Positions 26,419-35,207 of a stretch of 64,000 nt of DNA are shown here, piece by piece. The position numbers were made by a program, and so were the translations under genes. This DNA comes from Tardiphaga sp. 709 (GTDB lineage: Bacteria > Pseudomonadota > Alphaproteobacteria > Rhizobiales > Xanthobacteraceae): NCBI RefSeq assembly GCF_032401055.1, contig NZ_CP135529.1, forward strand, positions 2,232,001 through 2,296,000, in the 5' to 3' direction. The notes under the pieces are model-generated. The model was not told the origin of the DNA and searched no databases. It saw only the letters and a list, made by a program, of their open reading frames with translations. How positions within the stretch are numbered: the stretch's first letter is position 1; every line of letters starts with the position of its first letter.

Positions 26419-27260
26419 GCTGACCTCCCGGCATCCAGCGCCTTCAAGGCGAGTTGCCATTCGTGCGCCTCGACGCGGATAAAGTGGTTTTTCTCGCGCT
26501 GCTCCAGGAACGGCACACCCTTCCCCATCAAGGTGTCTGCGACGATCATGCGAGGTTGCGGCTTAGTGTGATGCTTCGCTGCATCAAAGGCAGCCACGAC
26601 GGCATCAAGGTCATTGCCATCGATGCGCTGTACGAACCAGCCGAATGCCTCGAGTTTCTCGACCAGCGGCTCAAACGCCATGACCTGTGTCGAAGGGCCG
26701 TCGGCCTGTTGATTATTGACGTCAACGATCGCGATCATGTTGTCGAGCTTGAAATGGCTGGCTGACATGATGGCCTCCCAGACCGAGCCCTCGTCGAGTT
26801 CACCATCGGAAAACAGCGTATAGACGCGCGCATCTGAGCCTTTGCGCTTGAGCCCGAGGGCTCTGCCGACGGCGATACCGAGCCCGAGCCCGAGTGATCC
26901 GCCCGACATCTCCATGCCGGGCGTATAAGCGGCCATGCCGGACATCGGCAGCCGACTTTCATCGAAACCGTAGGTCTCAAGTTCAGCTTCGGGGACGATC
27001 CCGGCCTCGATCAGTGCCGCATACAGCGCGATGGCGTAATGGCCATTCGACAGCAGGAAGCGGTCGCGTCCCTCCCAGGATGGATCCTCCGGCCGATAGC
27101 GCATCGCATGGAAGTAGGCGACGGCCAGCACGTCGGCGATATCCAGGGCTTGCGCGATGTAACCCTGGCCCTGCACCTCACCCATCCGCAGCGCATTCCT
27201 GCGCACCCGATAGGCACGTTCCGCGATATCGGGGGCATTGGCGAGTGTCTTCGTATCCAT
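26415..27260 (-). CDS. transketolase N-terminal subunit
   Basis: 281 residues from the ATG at 27260 with GGGAGATC upstream. The thiamine-diphosphate/Mg2+ motif is present as LFSDGELDEGSVWEAIMSAS ... NMIAIVDVNNQQADG. Other family segments are RFLLSNGHYAIALYAALIEA and GGSLGLGLGIAVGRALGLKR. It pairs with the overlapping gene 25411-26418. It begins 22 bp after the SDR gene ends, so it belongs to the same operon. The real substrate may be a sugar not handled by the housekeeping enzyme; the context does not identify it. Confidence 0.93.
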   Translation of the reverse strand: MDTKTLANAPDIAERAYRVRRNALRMGEVQGQGYIAQALDIADVLAVAYFHAMRYRPEDPSWEGRDRFLLSNGHYAIALYAALIEAGIVPEAELETYGFDESRLPMSGMAAYTPGMEMSGGSLGLGLGIAVGRALGLKRKGSDARVYTLFSDGELDEGSVWEAIMSASHFKLDNMIAIVDVNNQQADGPSTQVMAFEPLVEKLEAFGWFVQRIDGNDLDAVVAAFDAAKHHTKPQPRMIVADTLMGKGVPFLEQREKNHFIRVEAHEWQLALKALDAGRSA

Positions 27261-27282
27261 GACGATCTCCCGTGTCTGCATC

Positions 27283-28032
27283 TCAATGAATGAGCATGCC
27301 GCCATTGACGTCGATCACGGCCCCGGTGACGTAGGCGGAGAGATCGGAGGCCAAAAACAGATAGATGTTCGCGACATCCACGGCGTCGCCGAGTCGCTGG
27401 AGCGGAATCCCGCTGATGATGTCGGCCTTCATTTCGGGCGTCAGCTTGCCGCCGGTGATGTCGGTCTGGATAAGTCCCGGCGTCACGCTGTTGACGCGGA
27501 TGCCATCCGGTCCGAGTTCACGGGCCATCGCCTTGGCGAGTCCGAGCACGCCAGCCTTCGCCGCCGAATAATGCGGGCCGCCGAAAATGCCGCCGCCGCG
27601 TTGGGCGGACACGGAGGACATGCAGGCAATCGTGCCCTGCCGGCGCGTGCGCATGTGCGGGACGAACGCCTGGCTGAGATAGAGCACGCCGGTCATGTTG
27701 ACATCGACCACGCGCTGCCAGTTCTCAGGTGAAATATCCATCAGCTTCAGCGGCTGAGTGATCCCGGCATTGTTGATCAAAATATCGATCTTGCCGAACG
27801 CCGCGATGGCCTGCTCGGCCGCATTCCGGCAACTGGCGGGGTCGCTGACATCGCAGCCCAGGCCGACATGACCCGGACCCAGCTCTTCGGCTGCACTCTT
27901 CGCTCCGGCGGCATCGAGATCGAGGATGGCGACCTTGGCCCCTTGGCTTGCGAACAGCCGTGCGGTGGCCCGACCGATCCCGCGTGCACTGGCCGCGCCC
28001 GAAATCACGGCGGTCTTCTCGCTGAGCAACAT
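27283..28032 (-). CDS. short-chain dehydrogenase/reductase
   Basis: 249 residues from the ATG at 28032 with GGGAGGAC upstream. The NAD(P)-binding motif is SGAASARGIGRATARLFASQ, with LDLDAAGAK following (the Asp favours NAD). Then NNAG, the catalytic Ser in MSSVSAQRGG, and YSAAKAG with the Tyr-x3-Lys pair. The end (GQ/VTGAVIDVNGGMLIH) is normal for the family. First gene of the operon: it would oxidise or reduce the imported compound before or after the transketolase step. The DNA upstream holds putative LysR sites. Confidence 0.93.
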   Translation of the reverse strand: MLLSEKTAVISGAASARGIGRATARLFASQGAKVAILDLDAAGAKSAAEELGPGHVGLGCDVSDPASCRNAAEQAIAAFGKIDILINNAGITQPLKLMDISPENWQRVVDVNMTGVLYLSQAFVPHMRTRRQGTIACMSSVSAQRGGGIFGGPHYSAAKAGVLGLAKAMARELGPDGIRVNSVTPGLIQTDITGGKLTPEMKADIISGIPLQRLGDAVDVANIYLFLASDLSAYVTGAVIDVNGGMLIH

Positions 28033-28097
28033 GAATGTCCTCCCTGTCAGATTTTGGAGCAATCTATGATTGCGCCATCCTCATCGACAAACGAGAA

Positions 28098-28120
28098 ATT
28101 CACTTGAATTGATGAATTCA
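28098..28120. promoter_or_regulatory. candidate LysR binding half-sites before the SDR operon
   Basis: Between the lysR stop and the SDR start lie three half-sites: ATTCA (28098-28102) and TGAAT (28105-28109) form a short dyad, and TGAATTCA (28113-28120) is a perfect palindrome. The arrangement is about 65-90 bp upstream of the SDR ATG, where a LysR activator would bind. No experimental support; the regulator encoded at 28134 is the presumed ligand. Confidence 0.4.
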
Positions 28121-28133
28121 GCTCACCTGTCCG

Positions 28134-29105
28134 TCAGGGCGCCTTGGCGCGCGCTGGAGGCGGCGCGATCTGACAGGCGGGGGTCCCTTCCAGAGCTTCG
28201 AGATTTATGTTGATGCCGAGTTCTCGCGTCAGCCAGCCGATGAAGGTCACCATCGATGGCGCATATCGCCGTGACCGCGGGAAGACCAACCAGTGCCCGG
28301 TGTAGAAGACGTCTTCGCTCACGCCTTCAAGGGGCCGCACAAGGCGGCCGGATGCAATCTCACGCTCGGCCAGCAGGGTGGATTCGAGAGCAACCCCGAT
28401 CTCATCCGCCGCAGCACTCAGCGACATGAAACTGCGATCAAAGCGCGGTCCGTTCGGAAGTGGCGCGACAAGCCCGTTTGCGGCGAACCAGGCCGGCCAA
28501 CGCACGTTCTTGTTGTCACTTTCAATCAATATCTGCTGCAGCAGATCACCGGGTGAGCGGATCGCTGCCGCGAGTGAGGGAGCGCAGAGTGGTGTGACGA
28601 CCTCCGTTCCAAGCGGCAACACGATCAAGCCTTGTTTCAAGGATCCATAGTCGCCGGTCGGCGGGACGCCGTAGACAATGTCTGCATCGAACTCATCGGC
28701 AAGAAACTTCGTATAGTCCGTGCCGGTAGCGAGCCGCAGCTCGAGACCCGGACAGTCCGACAGAAGCCTGCGTAATCTAGGAACCAGCCATTGAGCGGCA
28801 AAGCTCGGTGCGCAATGCAGCTTCAACAATTGGGGCTTTCTCGCTGCCACGCTACCCAGGCCGAGATGCAACTCGCCAAAGCCGCGCTCGACATGCCGCA
28901 TCAACGTCTCGCCCTCCGGCGTCAAACGGATGCCGCGGCCTTCGCGCTCAAAAAGCACTGTTCCTAAGTCCCGTTCGAGGCCGCGGATGGCATGACTGAC
29001 GGCACTCGGCGTCAGTCCCAGATCGTCGGCCGCCAAGCGAAACGATCCGGTACGGGTCACGGCCTCAAAAGCACGCAGAGCGGTCAAGTGGAGATTGCGA
29101 AGCAT
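28134..29105 (-). CDS. LysR-family regulator, GcvA-like
   Basis: 323 residues from the ATG at 29105 (MLRNLHLTALRAFEAVTRTG). The N-terminal winged helix is FRLAADDLGLTPSAVSHAIR with RDLGTVLFEREGRGIRLTPE. The effector domain has the GcvA/AmpR-branch look (LLKLHCAPSFAAQWLVPRLR). Unusually for LysR genes, it is co-directional with the operon it seems to control, ending 101 bp before the SDR gene. It probably responds to the TRAP substrate or a metabolite. An upstream Met in the same frame (29150) has no better ribosome site. Confidence 0.9.
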   Translation of the reverse strand: MLRNLHLTALRAFEAVTRTGSFRLAADDLGLTPSAVSHAIRGLERDLGTVLFEREGRGIRLTPEGETLMRHVERGFGELHLGLGSVAARKPQLLKLHCAPSFAAQWLVPRLRRLLSDCPGLELRLATGTDYTKFLADEFDADIVYGVPPTGDYGSLKQGLIVLPLGTEVVTPLCAPSLAAAIRSPGDLLQQILIESDNKNVRWPAWFAANGLVAPLPNGPRFDRSFMSLSAAADEIGVALESTLLAEREIASGRLVRPLEGVSEDVFYTGHWLVFPRSRRYAPSMVTFIGWLTRELGININLEALEGTPACQIAPPPARAKAP

Positions 29106-29236
29106 GGCACAAGAATGGCCGTTGAGACACGCTAACACAAGCTCTCGCACGACTTACTCGTCTGTCCGTCGTCAGCCAATTTGAGACTGATCGGACATTT
29201 CGCAAAGCGAAGCTCTGGCTCATCAGGGTTAAAGTT

Positions 29237-29507
29237 TCAAGTGGCCTGCAGTCGATGCTGCAAGCGGCGGTTGGTTGGCGACGGTGACGCGTTTGATGCG
29301 CTAACGCTCTGCGAGCATTGCCCTGCCGTAGTAAGCGTCGGCCGGAGTGAGGCGTCGAGGCTGATAGTACGCGTGGTAACCAGCAGACTGTAGACAGCGG
29401 GAACGACGAATAGCGTGAACAATGCACCGATCGACAGACCGAAAACGATCACCGGTCTCCTATTGATGCGAGAGGCCGCGCCAGCCCCGGAGGCTACCGA
29501 AATTCTA
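29237..29507 (-). pseudogene. relic of an RND efflux pump C-terminus
   Basis: In one frame the complement reads ISVASGAGAASRINRRPVIV and then FGLSIGALFTLFVVPAVYSL(L). This is the last transmembrane region of AcrB/HAE1-type RND transporters, where the usual text is ...ASGAGAESR..IG..VVGG...GTLFTLFVVPAVY. Upstream of about 29507 the match ends, and no other part of the roughly 1000-residue pump is present. After SLLVTTR the frame continues without homology to a stop at 29237. It is a remnant left by a deletion or rearrangement. Confidence 0.7.
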
Positions 29508-29677
29508 GATTTCCATCTCTCTTACCGGCTTCGTTTTGCGACCATTGCCAGCTGTAGTCGCCCTAATGCGTGCCTCAACTGAGATTTCGATGTATTTATA
29601 TCGTTGCGGGCTTTAAATTTCTCCGCGCAGACCCTTTTTATTGAATTGATATCGCTTCGTTCGAACCGGACCTACCT

Positions 29678-30031
29678 ATGCCGATTGCCAACGGGCTCTA
29701 TTCGATACGTATCTCGATGGACGGCGAGGATCGTCGCCGAGCCTCTGGCATCATCAACTTGCAGGATGGAGCACTTATCGGAGGCGACAGCTTCTTTTAT
29801 TACACAGGGACTTTCGAGGCTAAGAACGGTAGATGGCGCGGCGAATTGATGACGCGTCAACACACCGATGCGCCCGGCAAGAACCTCTTGTTTGGTGGAC
29901 GGGAAGTCAGCTGCGGCTTCTCCGGGTCTTATGCCGACAAAACTGCAAAGGTTGAGGGCACAGCCCTCGTCGGCAAGGTCAGCGTGGCTTTCAGAGCTGA
30001 GTTGCAGTTGCTTCTGCCGATGCGGGGCTAA
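29678..30031 (+). CDS. GrlR-like small regulatory protein
   Basis: 117 residues (MPIANGLYSIRISMDGEDRR). The family pattern is clear: NGLYSI..S, GGDSFFYYTGTFEAKNGRW, TRQHTDAPG, GGREVSCGFSGSY and a C-terminal ALVGKVSVAFRAEL strand. GrlR is a lipocalin-like beta-barrel that in enteropathogens sequesters a type III secretion activator. Rhizobia carry several distant homologues of unknown role. No GrlA-like partner or secretion gene is present in this window. Single-gene unit. Confidence 0.8.
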   Translation: MPIANGLYSIRISMDGEDRRRASGIINLQDGALIGGDSFFYYTGTFEAKNGRWRGELMTRQHTDAPGKNLLFGGREVSCGFSGSYADKTAKVEGTALVGKVSVAFRAELQLLLPMRG

Positions 30032-30266
30032 GAGATATTCGTTATCCCGGCCATTCTCGTAAAATGCAGAGTCCCGATGTTGAAAAGGACCAGAATCACT
30101 CAATTTGTTAGAATATCTGGATCATCTGCGGAGAACGATTTCTGTCGTGTGGTTGAAACACGCGCGGGTCGCACATAGACTGTGTGAATAGATTGCGCTG
30201 ATGTTGCATGACGATCGGCGCTCCACTACGCCGAACTTCAGGCGGTCAGCTTTCCTAAGTGTGCAA

Positions 30267-30893
30267 ATGCCCAGTGTCGCAGTATTTCTTCCCTTCATCG
30301 CCATCGCCTTGTTGCTAGCGGTCACGCCGGGCCCAGGCATTTTCTATATCGCAGCACGAACGCTGGACGGCGGTCTCGAAGAAGGGCTGTCTTCGAGCGC
30401 GGGCCTTGGTCTGGGCGGCCTTGTTCATGTCATCGGCGGCGCCGTCGGCATTTCCGCACTAGTCATGGCGAGCGCGGAGGCATTTACCGTTCTGAAGATC
30501 GCCGGCGCGTTTTACCTTATCTGGCTTGGGGTGAAATCGTGGCGAAGCGCGCGAAATGTCGGTCCGACCGTGGTGCGGAAAACAGGCGCAGGGCAAGCAT
30601 TCCGGGAAGGTATTTTGGTCGAGGCGCTCAACCCAAAAACTGCTGCGTTCTTTCTCGCCTTCATTCCGCAATTTGTGGACCCGTCGAAGCCCGTAGCGAT
30701 ACAATTCATTCTCCTCGGGTTGATTGCGGTTGCGCTGAACACCGGAGTCGATCTGGGCGTGGCGTATTGGGCAGCCAAAGTTAGGTCGGGATTCACCGCG
30801 CGACCGACACTGCTCGTTAGGATGCGGCAAGCGTCAGGGGCGATCATGTGCGGATTAGGCGCGACGCTTTTGTTTGCGCGCCGCGCCGCCTGA
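30267..30893 (+). CDS. LysE/RhtB-family amino-acid exporter
   Basis: 208 residues if the ATG at 30267 (MPSVAVFLPFIAIALLLAVT) is used; the frame is open 66 bases further upstream. Six hydrophobic segments are expected. Family motifs: TPGPGIFYIAARTLDGG, the glycine-rich GLGLGGLVHVIGGAVGIS, FYLIWLGVKSWRSAR, and ALNPKTAAFFLAFIPQFVD. It is an inner-membrane exporter of an amino acid or related compound. The convergent SnoaL-like gene ends five bases after it. Confidence 0.9.
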   Translation: MPSVAVFLPFIAIALLLAVTPGPGIFYIAARTLDGGLEEGLSSSAGLGLGGLVHVIGGAVGISALVMASAEAFTVLKIAGAFYLIWLGVKSWRSARNVGPTVVRKTGAGQAFREGILVEALNPKTAAFFLAFIPQFVDPSKPVAIQFILLGLIAVALNTGVDLGVAYWAAKVRSGFTARPTLLVRMRQASGAIMCGLGATLLFARRAA

Positions 30894-30898
30894 GTTTT

Positions 30899-31390
30899 TT
30901 ACGACGACGTGACGAATTCTGACGGCGCAACGTCATTGCCGCGGATCTGGCCAAGCAGTCCGTGTATATCGCCGAGCACCCACAGGTCGCGCACCTTTCC
31001 CGCTTCAAATTTGAACACCGGTGCGCCGAGCCAACCGACATGTCGGTTCGTCGCCGGGAGACCAAACATCGGCTCGCGTTGAATGCCGTGGAAGCGGACC
31101 TTGGCGGTAACGAGACTACCCTCCTCGACCATCAGCAGGATGTCCGTTGTATAATTCTGCAGGGAGCCGGTCACCCAGGCCACATAATCGGAAAATTGTT
31201 TGTGGCCCACCAGCACGGGTCCAAGAGAGCCGCGGAATGTGAAATCCTCATGGAATATCTGAGGGATCAGATCGACGTTCGCGTGATCCCACATATCCTT
31301 GTAAAATGCCCGGATGGTCTCTTTTTGCGGGCTGAGTACGACATCCTCGAATGTCATCGGGGCTTCCGTCGCGGGAACCAGATTGATCAT
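30899..31390 (-). CDS. SnoaL-like / NTF2-fold protein
   Basis: 163 residues from the ATG at 31390, with CAGGAG upstream. The fold is indicated by KETIRAFYKDMWDHANVDLI, FHEDFTFRGSLGPVLVGHKQ and FKFEAGKVRDLWVLGDIHGL. SnoaL-type proteins are small cone-shaped domains that act as polyketide cyclases, hydrolases or simply ligand binders, so function is open. It is divergently organised with LysE and co-directional with the MocR regulator 130 bp further on. Confidence 0.75.
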   Translation of the reverse strand: MINLVPATEAPMTFEDVVLSPQKETIRAFYKDMWDHANVDLIPQIFHEDFTFRGSLGPVLVGHKQFSDYVAWVTGSLQNYTTDILLMVEEGSLVTAKVRFHGIQREPMFGLPATNRHVGWLGAPVFKFEAGKVRDLWVLGDIHGLLGQIRGNDVAPSEFVTSS

Positions 31391-31520
31391 CGGTTGAACT
31401 CCTGATTGCTGTCTTTGGTTCAGCGGTACATCGCAAGGTGAAGGTGTCGCCCTCACTCGTCTGCGACGGCAAAGGACATCGTTTAATCTGACAGGTGAGC
31501 ATGCTGCTCGGCACGTAGCT

Positions 31521-33005
31521 CTAGTCGACTTCGTGTCGCTTCAGAATGGCCCCCAATCGTTTCGCGAAGACGTCAAGATCTTTTATGGAGAAGCCACCAA
31601 AACCGAGCATCAGGCCGGAACGACGCTTCTTCGATGCATATAGCGGCGAGACCGCCCGTACGACGATGCCCGCGGAACGCGCTTCACCTGCCACTTTCAC
31701 ATCATCGACTTTCTTTGGCAGCCAGACGACGAGATGCATTCCTTGATCACTCGGCTGTAGGACTGCCCATTCTGGAAACTCGCGTGAGATCGCCTCGATC
31801 AGAAATGTGCGTCGTTCAGCATACGCACTGCGAATTCTACGGATATGAGCTTCGAGATGTCCTTCGTCCATGAAAGCCGCGAGCACATGCTGATCTGCCG
31901 CCGGTGAATGGCGATCGACGATTGCCCGGGCGCCTGCGAAGGCGGCGACCAGTGGTTCCGGAACGATCGCGTAGCCAATCCGCATGGAGGAGAAGAGAAC
32001 CTTGCTCATCGTACCGAGATAGACGACGCGTGTGGGATCAAGCCCCTGCAGCGATGGAAACGGGTGGCCGGAATAGCGCAGTTCGCTGTCGTAATCGTCC
32101 TCGATGATCCAGCCGTCGGAATCCTGTGCCCATCGAAGGAGAGCAAGGCGGCGCGACATGCTCATGGGCATCCCGATCGGATACTGATGCGATGGCGTAA
32201 CGAACGCGGCCCTTGCGTCCGGACATGCATTCACCGCCCAATCGACATCAATCCCGTTTAGGTCCACCGGGACATGATGAGTTGTGACATCTAGAGCCTG
32301 AAGAACGGCTGTAATGCCCGGATAGGCCGGATCCTCGACCCAGACGGCGTCGCCGCGCCCCACCAGAACCGTTGCCGCCAGGAATAGTCCCTGCTGCGTC
32401 CCGGCGGTGATGATTACCTGCTCCGGAGTGCAACGGACTGCTCTGACCTTCCGGACGTGATCCGAAATCGCCTTGCGCAGTTCCGGAAGGCCACGCGGAT
32501 CGACATAACCGCTCGGCGCCGCCGCGCGCGTTGCTCGAACTCTGTTACCAAGCCTTCGCCATGTCGCATCGGGCGCGGCTGCATCCGCTGGATGCGCGAT
32601 CGCGAAAGGCAGACCGGGCTGCGGCTGCAGCAGTTGCTCGGCGGCGGCGAATTTCCTGGCATTGAACGGCATTTTGCCGCTCGTTCTCGGCTTGATCTGC
32701 AGCGGGCCGGACGAGGCCGGGACATCTACGCGCTTCAAATCTCGCACCACAGCGGTCCCGGCCCTCGGCAATGCCTCGAGATAGCCTTCGGCCTTGAGCT
32801 GCTCGAACGCCTCGACGATCGTTCCCCGCGCAAGACCCAGCGAAATGGCGAGCGTCCGCGTTGACGGCAATCGCTCGCCCGGTTTCAGGTCGCCAATCGT
32901 GATGGCATCGCGAAGGCCTTGGGCCAATTGATGTCCCACCCGACCGGATGTCCGGTCCAGAGTTTTCAGCGAAGGAAGAGCAAAGCTACTCTTGAGACGC
33001 GGCAT
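31521..33005 (-). CDS. MocR/PdxR-type GntR-aminotransferase regulator
   Basis: 494 residues. The N-terminal GntR winged helix (about 15-85: LAQGLRDAITIGDLKPGERL, PSTRTLAISLGLARGTIVEA) is joined to a fold type I aminotransferase-like domain (about 130-490). The PLP-binding Lys is in YLGTMSKVLFSSMRIGYAIV and the Asp/Tyr pair in EDDYDSELRY. Members such as PdxR and GabR use PLP as a sensor and regulate vitamin B6 or amine metabolism. The flanking RidA gene, whose product clears reactive enamine/imine intermediates of PLP enzymes, fits that theme. Confidence 0.92.
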   Translation of the reverse strand: MPRLKSSFALPSLKTLDRTSGRVGHQLAQGLRDAITIGDLKPGERLPSTRTLAISLGLARGTIVEAFEQLKAEGYLEALPRAGTAVVRDLKRVDVPASSGPLQIKPRTSGKMPFNARKFAAAEQLLQPQPGLPFAIAHPADAAAPDATWRRLGNRVRATRAAAPSGYVDPRGLPELRKAISDHVRKVRAVRCTPEQVIITAGTQQGLFLAATVLVGRGDAVWVEDPAYPGITAVLQALDVTTHHVPVDLNGIDVDWAVNACPDARAAFVTPSHQYPIGMPMSMSRRLALLRWAQDSDGWIIEDDYDSELRYSGHPFPSLQGLDPTRVVYLGTMSKVLFSSMRIGYAIVPEPLVAAFAGARAIVDRHSPAADQHVLAAFMDEGHLEAHIRRIRSAYAERRTFLIEAISREFPEWAVLQPSDQGMHLVVWLPKKVDDVKVAGEARSAGIVVRAVSPLYASKKRRSGLMLGFGGFSIKDLDVFAKRLGAILKRHEVD

Positions 33006-33092
33006 ATTGGTCCATTACGATATCGACAAGATCGACATCACAGTAGACCAGAAAGCCGCTCAGACCTAACGGATGGAGACATGGTCCCCATG

Positions 33093-33482
33093 TCAGGAGA
33101 TAAAGGCCGTGACCTCGATCTCAACTTTTGCCGCGCGATCAACCAGGCCCGATACATAGAGGAGCGTAGACGGAGGGAAATTCCGCCCGAGTGTCGCTTT
33201 CCACGCCGCTCCGATGCCTGCCCCCGCTTCCGCGTATTCCTCTCGATCGGTCAGATACCACGTCAGCCGAACGATATGCTCCGCGCCTCCCCCAGCTTCT
33301 TTCAAAAGTCGGATGATCTTTTGAAGCGCGACGTCAGCCTGTCTGGCCAAATCAGCCGGGAATGTGCCGTCCTCATCGCCAGTCTGGCCAGCGAGAACGA
33401 TCCACCGTCCAGGTCCTTCGACGACGACGCCATGCGAAAATCCCTTGGGCTTCGCCCACTCCTGCGGCTGAATGACATTCAT
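33093..33482 (-). CDS. RidA/YjgF-family deaminase
   Basis: 129 residues from the ATG at 33482 (MNVIQPQEWAKPKGFSHGVV). Family features: WIVLAGQTGDEDGTFPADLA, QADVALQKIIRLLKEAGGGA, HIVRLTWYLTDREEY, and the Arg-containing C-terminal strand (GRNFPPSTLLYVSGLVDRAA, KVEIEVTAFI). RidA enzymes are trimeric and hydrolyse reactive enamines and imines to ketones. It lies just upstream of, and co-directional with, the MocR regulator, 88 bp away. Confidence 0.9.
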   Translation of the reverse strand: MNVIQPQEWAKPKGFSHGVVVEGPGRWIVLAGQTGDEDGTFPADLARQADVALQKIIRLLKEAGGGAEHIVRLTWYLTDREEYAEAGAGIGAAWKATLGRNFPPSTLLYVSGLVDRAAKVEIEVTAFIS

Positions 33483-33685
33483 AACACTCGTTCCCGTTTC
33501 TTGGTTTAGTTGACCCGAGAGTACGAAGCGCGCCGTTCGTGTCACAGGGCCAGAATACGCCACGAAAGTTGGGAGGCGTCAGACCACCCTCTGGCGATCT
33601 GGACCATATCGGTTTCCTAATTCTGGCTCTGTTTATTAGTCCAGACCCGCACCATGATCGGGATCGGCATCGATCGGACTGACCA

Positions 33686-33880
33686 ATGGTGGACCTCGAC
33701 CAATCGTCATTGCCGTACAAAACGTGGCTCTGCGTGCTGTGCGGCCTCATCTACAGCGAAGAAGACGGATGGCCAGCCGACGGGATCGCTCCTGGAACGC
33801 GGTGGTCTGACGTTCCGGACGATTGGGTCTGCCCGGACTGCGGCGCAGGCAAGAGCGATTTCGAGATGGTCGAGCTTTGA
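33686..33880 (+). CDS. rubredoxin
   Basis: 64 residues ([20 protein letters not shown]). The two iron-binding knuckles are complete: [20 protein letters not shown] and [14 protein letters not shown], with the conserved aromatic [16 protein letters not shown] between them. A single Fe(Cys)4 electron carrier in the cytoplasm. It is 39 bp upstream of PaiB on the same strand and may donate electrons to an oxygenase or to a flavoprotein; no alkane hydroxylase is in view. Confidence 0.95.
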   Translation: MVDLDQSSLPYKTWLCVLCGLIYSEEDGWPADGIAPGTRWSDVPDDWVCPDCGAGKSDFEMVEL

Positions 33881-33919
33881 TCATCATTACCGGCGAACGT
33901 TCGCCCTTCGGAGACGACC

Positions 33920-34561
33920 ATGTACGTACCCCCGCATTTCGATGAGCAGCGGAAAGATGTGCTCCACGACCTGATAGACAAGAACGCCCTCGGCATCCTC
34001 ATCACCAATGGCCGCAGCGGTCTCGATGCGAACCACATCCCGTTTCATCTTGCTCGAAACGAAGGCTCGCTGGGCGTTTTGCATTCACATGTCGCCCGGG
34101 CAAACCCGGTGTGGCAGGACATTGCCGACGGAGACGAAGTACTCGTCGTTTTCCGAGCGGCTGATGCCTACATCTCGCCAAATTGGTATCCGAGCAAACA
34201 CGAATTTCATAAGCAGGTGCCGACCTGGAACTACATGGTCGCTCACGCATACGCGCGCGCGACCATCCGGGATGACGAACGCTATCTGCGTAGCGTAGTC
34301 GCGCGGTTGACACGCACCCATGAAGCCGGTGAACCGACGCCGTGGAAGATGACCGACAGTTCGAAGGAATTCATCGACATGATGATGAAGGCGATCGTGG
34401 GTATCGAATTCGAGATCACGCGGTTGGTCGGAAAGTCGAAGCTGAGCCAAAACCGCGAACAACGCGACATCGAGACAGCCGGTCAAACGCTGAGCGAACG
34501 GGGTGAATGCGTCGTTTCCGATGCGATGAAGATCATCGCAGCCGCCAAGACTCCTGCCTGA
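33920..34561 (+). CDS. PaiB-family FMN-binding protein
   Basis: 213 residues (MYVPPHFDEQRKDVLHDLID). Typical segments are ALGILITNGRSGLDANHIPF, the GSLGVLHSHVARANPVWQDI stretch, YISPNWYPSKHEFHKQVPTW with NYMVAHAYA, and the C-terminal GIEFEITRLVGKSKLSQNR. PaiB is a split-barrel flavin-binding protein; in Bacillus it represses protease and sporulation genes, while in proteobacteria it is often just called an FMN-binding negative regulator. Probably co-transcribed with the rubredoxin gene. Confidence 0.92.
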   Translation: MYVPPHFDEQRKDVLHDLIDKNALGILITNGRSGLDANHIPFHLARNEGSLGVLHSHVARANPVWQDIADGDEVLVVFRAADAYISPNWYPSKHEFHKQVPTWNYMVAHAYARATIRDDERYLRSVVARLTRTHEAGEPTPWKMTDSSKEFIDMMMKAIVGIEFEITRLVGKSKLSQNREQRDIETAGQTLSERGECVVSDAMKIIAAAKTPA

Positions 34562-34576
34562 GGTCAACTTGTTTAA

Positions 34577-35113
34577 TTAAGGAACAGTTTTATTCGCAAT
34601 TACGACGAGTGCCGACGCCGCCTCGGCGGTCATCTGCGTGAGTTTGTGGGGTATAGTTGAATCGAACTGCACGCAGTCGCCGGGGCTTAAGACTTCTTTT
34701 CGCTTGCCAATGACGAGTTCGATCTTGCCCGTGAGAACGAACAGGATTTCCTCTCCTTCATGGTGGCTCATGATGCGGCCGTGTTTCGCGGTTTTCGTCG
34801 GCCGGACGATGAAAGCGCGCATCGTGCGCTCATCGGACAGTCCGGCGACGAGCGAGAGATAGTTATCCGTGACCCCGGCTTTGCCGTTCCTGGCGCGCAC
34901 GATGGTCACCGGGTCATTGTCGTCGGGCTGTCCATAGAACTGGTCTAGGGTCGTCCCGAGTGCCTCGGCGATCTTGATCGCTGAACCGATCGACGGCGAT
35001 GACAAGCCACGCTCCAGTTTCGAAAGGTAGCTACGAGTCAAACCGGTGTCCGTCGCCAATTGCTCCAGCGTCATTCCGCTCTGGACGCGAAGAAATTTGA
35101 GATTCAATGTCAT
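34577..35113 (-). CDS. XRE-cupin transcriptional regulator
   Basis: 178 residues from the ATG at 35113; a TTG at 35158 would add 15 residues. Helix-turn-helix at the N-terminus: MTLEQLATDTGLTRSYLSKL, ERGLSSPSIGSAIKIAEALG. C-terminal cupin barrel: MSHHEGEEILFVLTGKIELV, LSPGDCVQFDSTIPHKL. This class senses a small ligand through the cupin and regulates adjacent catabolic or efflux genes. The VanB-type reductase/MOSC pair upstream (35208-36667) is co-directional and is the likely target, together with the acyl-CoA cluster beyond it. Confidence 0.9.
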   Translation of the reverse strand: MTLNLKFLRVQSGMTLEQLATDTGLTRSYLSKLERGLSSPSIGSAIKIAEALGTTLDQFYGQPDDNDPVTIVRARNGKAGVTDNYLSLVAGLSDERTMRAFIVRPTKTAKHGRIMSHHEGEEILFVLTGKIELVIGKRKEVLSPGDCVQFDSTIPHKLTQMTAEAASALVVIANKTVP

Positions 35114-35207
35114 CTGACCGGTTTGCCTGTTGAACTTGCCTGCATCCTCTCGCACCAAACCTTCAACAATTCAAATGCCGGTTACACACCGATCCGGCAT
35201 CGCCCGG

